Shown here in pieces: positions 57,508 through 64,000 of a stretch of DNA of 64,000 nucleotides; position 1 is the first letter of the stretch; each line of letters opens with the position of its first letter. The DNA is from Thalassotalea sp. G2M2-11. GTDB taxonomy: Bacteria > Pseudomonadota > Gammaproteobacteria > Enterobacterales > Alteromonadaceae. The position numbers and the translations under genes are program-made. The stretch covers positions 124,001 to 188,000 of the forward strand of contig NZ_JADNYL010000002.1 in NCBI RefSeq assembly GCF_017168195.1, in the 5' to 3' direction. A model generated the notes under the pieces. The model saw only the letters and a program-made list of their open reading frames with translations, had not been told where the DNA came from and searched no databases.

Positions 57508-57813
57508 AATATCACCTATAATACAGTATGAATATGACAATTTATTGAATATTTACTCTAACCAATAAACAACCGAGCCAATCCATTAGTTTTTCTAATA
57601 CAAAACATTATAATTTGTCATTTTTCTTTTTACCAGTATTAACTTATTATTCTACCTGTAGATGAAGGACACCATCTTTACCCTACAGTGATATAGAAAG
57701 TAGGTAGGTAGGCAACGAATGTTATCAAACAGAAATCATTCACCCGAGAGAGCAAAGAAAAGGTCCTAAGACATCTATATAAATATTTGACGTTTTATAC
57801 AGGTAACACGACC
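57508..57813. other. Divergent intergenic region gcvA / small exported protein gene
   Basis: About 306 bases without a gene. It holds an imperfect stem CTGTAG (57656-57661) / CTACAG (57683-57688) with inner AGATG/CATCT pairing, and a TAGG triplet repeat at 57701-57712. The GcvA autoregulatory site may lie here, but I cannot point to it. Confidence 0.5.
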
Positions 57814-58089
57814 ATGAAATTAATTAACACACTCTCAATCATTACCGTTGCTTTACTCACAGCAACCGCTAATGCAAAAACCACTGACGTTTTCACTACT
57901 AGCATTACAAAGTTACAACCAATTAATACTAGTGAATTAGTGAAATCAGTAGAAATCGATTTAGCGAAATCTATTAAGCAATTAAACCTTACATTAGTCA
58001 CAACAGACTCTCGTTTAACGCTAGCAAAGGCAAAGAAAAGCAGCGTAACTAAGCGTATGATGGCTAAGGCGTTAATCACAGCAGAATAA
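57814..58089 (+). CDS. Small exported protein of unknown function
   Basis: 91 residues from ATG 57814 (AGGTAA upstream). The signal peptide MKLINTLSIITVALLTATANA is clear; the mature 70 residues are Lys/Thr/Ser-rich, without cysteine, and end in a basic helix (AKAKKSSVTKRMMAKALITA). It resembles no family I can name. A terminator follows, so it is a one-gene unit. Confidence 0.65.
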   Translation: MKLINTLSIITVALLTATANAKTTDVFTTSITKLQPINTSELVKSVEIDLAKSIKQLNLTLVTTDSRLTLAKAKKSSVTKRMMAKALITAE

Positions 58090-58195
58090 ACCAATAATTC
58101 AAGTATTGTTTCCCCCCAACCAAGCAATACACTGAAGTCACTGATAGCTTCTCTAGAGCTATTATAGTGAAATAAGATGCTCGCGCATAAAAAAC

Positions 58196-58225
58196 AAAGG
58201 GTGCTCTCTAGGCACCCTTTTTTTT
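58196..58225. terminator. Bidirectional terminator between small exported gene and kdsA
   Basis: Stem AAAGGGTGC / GCACCCTTT with a 7-base loop and a run of eight or more T on the plus strand. Confidence 0.87.
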
Positions 58226-58263
58226 AACTCATCGAAAAACACGCTTAAAGCGAGATTCAAAGC

Positions 58264-59121
<858 letters not shown>

Positions 59122-59127
59122 TTAAGC

Positions 59128-60414
59128 TTAACCTACCGCTTGTAAAAATTGGCCACATAACCATGCCATGTAGGTGCCTAAGGTATAACCACAAACGGCT
59201 AATAACACACCTACCGGAGCAAGAGACGGGTGAAATGCTGAAGCAACAATTGGTGCTGACGCTGCCCCACCTACATTTGCCTGACTCCCTACAGCCATAT
59301 AAAACAACGGCGCTTTGATCAGTTTTGCCACAAATAACATTAATCCTGCATGGACTAGCATCCAAATAACACCAATGACAAAATAAATGGGGGTATCGAC
59401 AATCATTCGCACGTCCATTTTCATACCAATTGTAGCAATTAGCACGTATAAAAATGCACTACCCACTTTTGAAGCTCCTGCTCCTTCGAGTTTTCTCACA
59501 TTGGTAAACGATAAGAAAATACCTACAGTACTGGCAAAAACGATCATCCAAAAGAATTTACTGTGAAAACTAAACTTCGCAAGTTCAGGATGATTTGCAA
59601 CAAAATATGGTGTCACAGTATCAGCAAATAAATGCGCAAAGCCTGTCACCCCAAGGCCAACTGCGACAATAATCATCAAATCAGAAAGTGTTGGAATACG
59701 GGCATGTTTGGCATGAAATTGTTCAACCTTTTCTTTTAGCTCATCAATTGCAGAAATATCGGCACCTGATTTCGCATCAATTTTAGCTGCCCTGCCCGAC
59801 ATAACGAGTAAGACTGCCATCCATAAATTCGCAACGATAACATCAACCGTCACCATGGTGGAGAATATTGCATCGCCGGCACCGTATATTTCTTTCATTG
59901 CCGCTTGGTTAGCACTACCACCAATCCAACTACCAGCAACAGTCGTCATTCCTCGCCATGCAGCTTCTGGCCCAGAAACACCAATAAGCTCAGGCACAAA
60001 AGTGGAGACAACCAATAAAGCAATAGGCCCACCAATGACAATACCGACAGTTCCTGTTAAAAACAGAATAATCGCTTTACTACCGAGTCGTTTGATCGCA
60101 GGTAAGTCAATACTAATGGTAAGTAAAACTAAACACGCGGGTAACAAATATCGTGAAGCAACATAGTAAAGATTTGATTCTTCTCCACTAATAATATCAA
60201 AGCTATTGAGTAATGATGGTAAGAAGTAACATAATAGTACCGCAGGTACGACACCATAAAATTTCTTCCAAAAAGCAGATTGGCTATGCGAAGTATAAAA
60301 TACCCAACCAAGCATAATAGCTAATATACCTAAAATGGTAGCGTCGTTAGTAATTAATGGAGTGTGTTGACTCGCTTCAGTAGCTACTTCAGTGGCTGAA
60401 GATGATGCAAACAT
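59128..60414 (-). CDS. DUF819-family membrane protein
   Basis: 428 residues, about ten to twelve membrane helices. The DUF819 pattern is seen in GTVGIVIGGPIALLVV, GSWIGGSANQAAMKEIYGA and MAVGSQANVGGAASAPIVAS. Such glycine-rich re-entrant motifs suggest a transporter related to other anion/cation carriers. Substrate unknown. It sits between sirB1 (43-base gap) and kdsA (21-base gap) on the same strand, so it is probably co-transcribed with them. An approx. 40-residue cytoplasmic loop carries Lys/Glu-rich sequence (DELKEKVEQFHAKHAR). Confidence 0.88.
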   Translation of the reverse strand: MFASSSATEVATEASQHTPLITNDATILGILAIMLGWVFYTSHSQSAFWKKFYGVVPAVLLCYFLPSLLNSFDIISGEESNLYYVASRYLLPACLVLLTISIDLPAIKRLGSKAIILFLTGTVGIVIGGPIALLVVSTFVPELIGVSGPEAAWRGMTTVAGSWIGGSANQAAMKEIYGAGDAIFSTMVTVDVIVANLWMAVLLVMSGRAAKIDAKSGADISAIDELKEKVEQFHAKHARIPTLSDLMIIVAVGLGVTGFAHLFADTVTPYFVANHPELAKFSFHSKFFWMIVFASTVGIFLSFTNVRKLEGAGASKVGSAFLYVLIATIGMKMDVRMIVDTPIYFVIGVIWMLVHAGLMLFVAKLIKAPLFYMAVGSQANVGGAASAPIVASAFHPSLAPVGVLLAVCGYTLGTYMAWLCGQFLQAVG

Positions 60415-60457
60415 AAATTCTCCCAGAAGTTGTTTGTCTAATTATTATAAAATTGGG

Positions 60458-61258
60458 CTAGTGTAGCACGGTTTCGGTGAGTGTAATCTTATCTAATTGT
60501 AATTTTAATAATTGTGCTGCTGGATCTTGTGGACACTCTTTCACAAAATATTGATAGTCATCATAGGCGACTTTAAAACAGTCAAGCTGATGCAGCAAAA
60601 AACCACGATCTCGGCGCTCAAATGGATCATCTGGACGTAATGCTAACAATAAATCCACACACTTTAACGCTTTGTCAAATTGTAACTCATTAATTAATGA
60701 TGCTTTAAGTGCACTTAAGTATTCAACAATAATACTTTGTCGTTCCATTTGTGGCAAAAATGTCTGGCTCGGCTCACCCGATAATTCATCTAAACGCTGA
60801 TCTAATTCTTGTCCACTGAGCGACTCCCCGGAAATGGGATCAAAAATAATTGAGTACATATCATCACAAATAATACGTACCATTACTTTTTCTGGCACAT
60901 AAACCAATTCAGCTTCTAATTGACAAGCATTGGCTACATGTTGGATCAGTGCCGCTTTGAGTACAGGGGCTATTAACTTATACTCAACCGCTTTATTAAG
61001 CTTTTGCGCGATCACAGGCCAAAGCAAACGATCATTATCAAGCAATAATTGCCCTACATAGAGTTCATTAATCAAACATTCTGCTTGCGCCATTGAATCA
61101 TCAATACCAGTAATTGATAATTGGCATTCTTTAATAATTGGCGCGACTAAAGCATCAATCGATACGACTTCATCAAAAATATGCTCTTGAATAAGCACTA
61201 AAGAAGCTAATAACGCTTCTTGCTCAGAGTGTAATTCTGATAACAACAAATCATTCAT
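60458..61258 (-). CDS. SirB1-family protein (transglutaminase-like plus TPR)
   Basis: 266 residues. The N-terminal SirB1 domain (about 40-180) is followed by a TPR-like pair (INELQFDKALKCVDLLLALR, RDRGFLLHQLDCFKVAYDDY). The family is nearly always linked to hemA-prfA-prmC; its role is unproven. Compared with E. coli YchA, the domain order and length agree. Start at 61258 with weak ribosome site. Confidence 0.85.
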   Translation of the reverse strand: MNDLLLSELHSEQEALLASLVLIQEHIFDEVVSIDALVAPIIKECQLSITGIDDSMAQAECLINELYVGQLLLDNDRLLWPVIAQKLNKAVEYKLIAPVLKAALIQHVANACQLEAELVYVPEKVMVRIICDDMYSIIFDPISGESLSGQELDQRLDELSGEPSQTFLPQMERQSIIVEYLSALKASLINELQFDKALKCVDLLLALRPDDPFERRDRGFLLHQLDCFKVAYDDYQYFVKECPQDPAAQLLKLQLDKITLTETVLH

Positions 61259-61323
61259 TTAAATAAAACTAAACCTTTAAATTCATGCTTAATTAATAAG
61301 GGCAAAATTGTATTTTTAAAGCT

Positions 61324-61698
61324 CTAACCAACAAAAAATAAAGGTTGTTTTGTCATGGCTAATCGCACCACAAGTAACACCCAGCCTATGGAACCCAAAT
61401 AACCAAAAACTTGCATCATCTTATTACGTGCTAGTTTCAGGGTGTAATACCCCGTAAAAATATAGGCTAATACGCCTAATAATTTTTCTCCTAGCCACAG
61501 CTGCTCAAATGGATTCAACGCTAACTTCATCATCATGATCACACCCAATAATAATAATAAGGTGTCAATCACATGAGGGGTTACTTTAAGCCATTTTTTA
61601 GATAATTGTGCCGACCCCGCTAAGGTCAATGCAAACCTAAAGGTAAATAATGCAACACTGATAAACGCGACCATCATATGTAAGTGTTTTAATAACAT
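61324..61698 (-). CDS. SirB2-family (YchQ-like) membrane protein
   Basis: 124 residues with four membrane helices: LKHLHMMVAFISVALFTFRF, HVIDTLLLLLGVIMMMKLAL, LLGVLAYIFTGYYTLKLAR and the final IGWVLLVVRLAM. It starts 8 bases after the prmC stop. The family was named as regulator of invasion in Salmonella, but most members have no shown regulatory role. Confidence 0.88.
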   Translation of the reverse strand: MLLKHLHMMVAFISVALFTFRFALTLAGSAQLSKKWLKVTPHVIDTLLLLLGVIMMMKLALNPFEQLWLGEKLLGVLAYIFTGYYTLKLARNKMMQVFGYLGSIGWVLLVVRLAMTKQPLFFVG

Positions 61699-61705
61699 AT
61701 TGTTG

Positions 61706-62578
61706 TTAATCCTCTTTATTATTTTTATGATAAAAACTTGCGTAAGTAATACGATCGTTTCCGTTATAATCTTTTACTGTTTCAATGTGTTCAAAAGCTT
61801 GCTTTGCAAACAGCTCTCGCACAGCAGGCCCCTGATCATAACCATGCTCAAAGTACAATCGACCTCCGGTGGCTAAATAATCTTTAGCCTGACTGATAAT
61901 TTTATGAATATCAGCAAGCCCGTGCTGCTCTGCAACTAAAGCGCTTTTAGGTTCAAATTGCACATCACCTTGAGTTAAATGTTGATCGAGGGGATCAATA
62001 TAAGGTGGATTAGAAACAATCACCTGATAAATATTACCTATTGGGACGGCACTAAACCAGTCACTTTGAAAAATATTTACCTGTGATAAAGACAACTCAG
62101 TTGCATTTTCTTTTGCTAATTCGACCGCCTGCACTTGAAAATCAACGGCATCTATTTGCCAGCTATTGCGCTCCGATGCCAGTGCCAGAGCAATCGCCCC
62201 CGTGCCTGTACCTAAATCTAAACAACAAAGCTGTTGCTCAGCATAATGCTCTAACACCAACTCAACTAATACTTCAGTGTCAGGTCGAGGAATTAATGTC
62301 GCAGGAGAGACTTTAAAGTTTAACGACCAAAACTCTTTATAACCGATAAGGTAGGCAATAGGGACACAGTGTTGTCGTTTTGCAAGTAAAGATAAGAAAT
62401 CTTGTTGCTCAGTTTGGGATAACAGCTGTTCTGGCCAAGTGTACAAATAAGCTGTTGTTTTCGCTAACACATGCGCCAATAATATTTGACTATCAAGCTT
62501 AGCACTGTCTGATACCTCAGCCAGTGCACTGCTACCATAATTTATCGCTGAGGCAATCGTATCAATATTTATCGGCAT
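61706..62578 (-). CDS. prmC: Peptide chain release factor N5-glutamine methyltransferase PrmC
   Basis: Methylates the Gln of the GGQ motif in RF1 and RF2. 290 residues: helical N-terminal domain, SAM motif CLDLGTGTGAIALALAS, and the catalytic NPPY in VIVSNPPYIDPLDQ. It follows prfA, its own substrate gene, by 34 bases. Confidence 0.96.
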   Translation of the reverse strand: MPINIDTIASAINYGSSALAEVSDSAKLDSQILLAHVLAKTTAYLYTWPEQLLSQTEQQDFLSLLAKRQHCVPIAYLIGYKEFWSLNFKVSPATLIPRPDTEVLVELVLEHYAEQQLCCLDLGTGTGAIALALASERNSWQIDAVDFQVQAVELAKENATELSLSQVNIFQSDWFSAVPIGNIYQVIVSNPPYIDPLDQHLTQGDVQFEPKSALVAEQHGLADIHKIISQAKDYLATGGRLYFEHGYDQGPAVRELFAKQAFEHIETVKDYNGNDRITYASFYHKNNKED

Positions 62579-62612
62579 AAAGTGCTAATCATTGACAAGC
62601 TAAAATGCTTAC

Positions 62613-63701
62613 TTAGCCATTTTCAGCAAGTGCTGCTAATAAATCAGCTTGGTTTTCCTGCATTATAGGCTCTAGCACCAATTGCAAGTTACCTTCAATC
62701 ACTTCATTTAAACGATACAAGGTTAAATTTATACGATGATCTGTCATACGCCCCTGCGGATAGTTATAAGTGCGAATGCGCTCAGAACGATCACCACTGG
62801 CCACTAAACTACGTCGAGAAGATTCCTCTTCATCACGACGCTTTTCATCTTCGGCTTGCTGTAATCTTGCTTGTAATACTGACATGGCTTGCGCACGGTT
62901 TTTGTGCTGTGAACGCTGATCTTGACATTCCACTACCACCCCAGTTGGAATGTGAGTAATACGAATGGCAGAATCGGTTTTGTTAACATGCTGCCCCCCC
63001 GCTCCCGAAGCTCGGAAAGTGTCAATGCGTAAGTCCGCTTTATTGATTTCAATTGCTTCAGATTCAGGTATTTCTGGCATCACCACCACAGTACAGGCTG
63101 AGGTATGTACACGGCCTTGTGATTCTGTTTCTGGTACACGTTGTACTCGATGTCCACCCGATTCAAATTTCATTTGGCCATAAACACCGTCACCAATGAT
63201 TTTAAAGATCACTTCTTTAAAACCACCCTGCTCACTTTCACTTAGGTTCATGGCTTCTGTACGCCAGCCTTGTTTTTCACAGTAGCGGGTATACATGCGA
63301 TACAAATCACCTGCAAAAATTGCCGCTTCATCTCCACCCGCCCCAGCGCGAATTTCAACAAAACAGTTGTTATCGTCATTAGGATCACGCGGTAATAATA
63401 ATATCTGTAACTGATCAGACATTTCTTCGACTGCTTTTTTCGCTTCTTTGTATTCATCCTGCGCCATTTCACGCATGTCAGGATCATCATCTTTAAGCAT
63501 TTCTTCAGCAGTGGCAAAGTTTTCTTCTGCTTCCTGATATTGGTTAAAAACCCCAGTAACTTCTTCTAATTGCTTAAATTCTTTGGATAAGTTTTGAAAT
63601 TTTTCTTGATCGGCAATAGTTTCAGGATCAGACAATAAGGCTTGAACTTCTTCAAAACGTTCCACTAAACCTTCAAGTTTTTGATAAACAGATTCTTTCA
63701 T
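62613..63701 (-). CDS. prfA: Peptide chain release factor 1 (RF1)
   Basis: 362 residues from ATG 63701. Domain 1 is helical; the PxT codon-recognition tripeptide lies in domain 2 within the [20 protein letters not shown] stretch, and the catalytic GGQ is in [19 protein letters not shown]. It reads UAA and UAG. The frame extends 11 codons further without similarity to the family. hemA lies upstream on the same strand across 136 bases. Confidence 0.96.
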   Translation of the reverse strand: MKESVYQKLEGLVERFEEVQALLSDPETIADQEKFQNLSKEFKQLEEVTGVFNQYQEAEENFATAEEMLKDDDPDMREMAQDEYKEAKKAVEEMSDQLQILLLPRDPNDDNNCFVEIRAGAGGDEAAIFAGDLYRMYTRYCEKQGWRTEAMNLSESEQGGFKEVIFKIIGDGVYGQMKFESGGHRVQRVPETESQGRVHTSACTVVVMPEIPESEAIEINKADLRIDTFRASGAGGQHVNKTDSAIRITHIPTGVVVECQDQRSQHKNRAQAMSVLQARLQQAEDEKRRDEEESSRRSLVASGDRSERIRTYNYPQGRMTDHRINLTLYRLNEVIEGNLQLVLEPIMQENQADLLAALAENG

Positions 63702-63837
63702 TAAATTATCTTTATAGTAAACGCATACAATCACTAATCGGCTATTATAACCTAGTTATGATGCAATATGGGACGAAATTTTATCTGGAATGGCGGCAGT
63801 GTAAAGATTTAACCCGCTAGTTTCAATGGAGAGTCAA

Positions 63838-64000
63838 TTATTTATCAATATTAAATATATCTCGTAAATAAATTAACTTATCTAGCTCGCCCCCTTGAGC
63901 AGCTGACTGTATGGCATTCGTTGGCGCATGCATAAACTTGTTGGTTAACTTAGTGGCAAGTTCGGCTAACACGGCTTCAGGATCTTTATTAGCACTGAGC
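63838..64000 (-). CDS. hemA: Glutamyl-tRNA reductase HemA, C-terminal part (cut by window edge)
   Basis: The last 54 codons only. The residues include ATKLTNKFMHAPTNAIQSAA followed by GELDKLIYLRDIF, matching the dimerisation helix end of HemA (E. coli: TNKLTNRLIHAPTKSLQQAA). First step of C5 tetrapyrrole synthesis. The order hemA-prfA-prmC is the standard one. Confidence 0.9.
   Translation of the reverse strand, partial: LSANKDPEAVLAELATKLTNKFMHAPTNAIQSAAQGGELDKLIYLRDIFNIDK

Noticed and set aside
57701-57712. TAGG triplet repeat as a possible phase-variable tract
   Set aside because: Only three units, in non-coding DNA and without a promoter spacer around it.

Overview
The window is an ordinary AT-rich gammaproteobacterial chromosome segment. 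Gene order and protein content point to a marine Alteromonadales, most like Colwelliaceae (Colwellia/Thalassotalea type). This placement is an inference from conserved neighbourhoods (hemA-prfA-prmC-sirB2-sirB1-kdsA; rlmE-ftsH-folP-glmM-tpiA-secG-tRNA-Leu; syd/queF, ppnN-xni, rlmM-ygdD/gcvA), short DUF3718/DUF3192 secreted proteins, and low-GC intergenic DNA. I see no CRISPR array, prophage, insertion sequence or plasmid backbone. Nearly all long reading frames are intact, and the window cuts a GNAT gene on the left and hemA on the right.

Layout. 1-5.6 kb: NAD(H) decapping (nudC), ribosome rescue and hibernation (arfB, hpf), two acetyltransferases, a small secreted protein, a PlsC-type acyltransferase and an HDOD protein. 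5.7-9.3 kb: an exported M18 aminopeptidase, a sialidase-like propeller protein and the AzlCD amino acid exporter. 9.5-14.2 kb: an RRF_GI-type small protein, topA and an arginase-family enzyme. 14.3-18 kb: an Ig-like lipoprotein with calcium-binding loops, and a dicarboxylate/amino acid symporter. 18-23.3 kb: a MacB-type ABC export operon with three successive HlyD-like adaptors. 23.6-27.5 kb: threonine catabolism (kbl-tdh) with a divergent Lrp regulator, then an ArsR/SdpI pair with a clear operator array. 27.6-38.7 kb: an accessory cluster with an AraC regulator, a Na+/organic anion (BASS) symporter, an epimerase/dehydrogenase, a cytochrome c-propeller fusion, an MFS carrier, an SDR, a TonB-dependent receptor and a serine hydrolase. 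38.8-46 kb: a GFA protein and the core secG-to-yhbY block. 46-57.5 kb: the syd/queF/ppnN/xni/rlmM/gcvA neighbourhood, also holding a diguanylate cyclase and an NAD-type isocitrate dehydrogenase. 57.8-64 kb: a small exported protein and the kdsA-to-hemA block, interrupted by a DUF819 membrane protein.

Two regions are the best candidates for something not well described. One is the ABC operon, whose three tandem adaptors share a recognisable repeated motif and so look like duplicated, diverged copies serving one transporter. The other is the 27.6-38.7 kb cluster: five genes are translationally coupled (overlaps of 4-8 bases or a gap of 1), next to an outer-membrane receptor and a periplasmic hydrolase. 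It looks like an uptake and oxidation pathway for an amphipathic or organic-acid compound of unknown identity. Functions in both are inferred from families and context, not shown directly.
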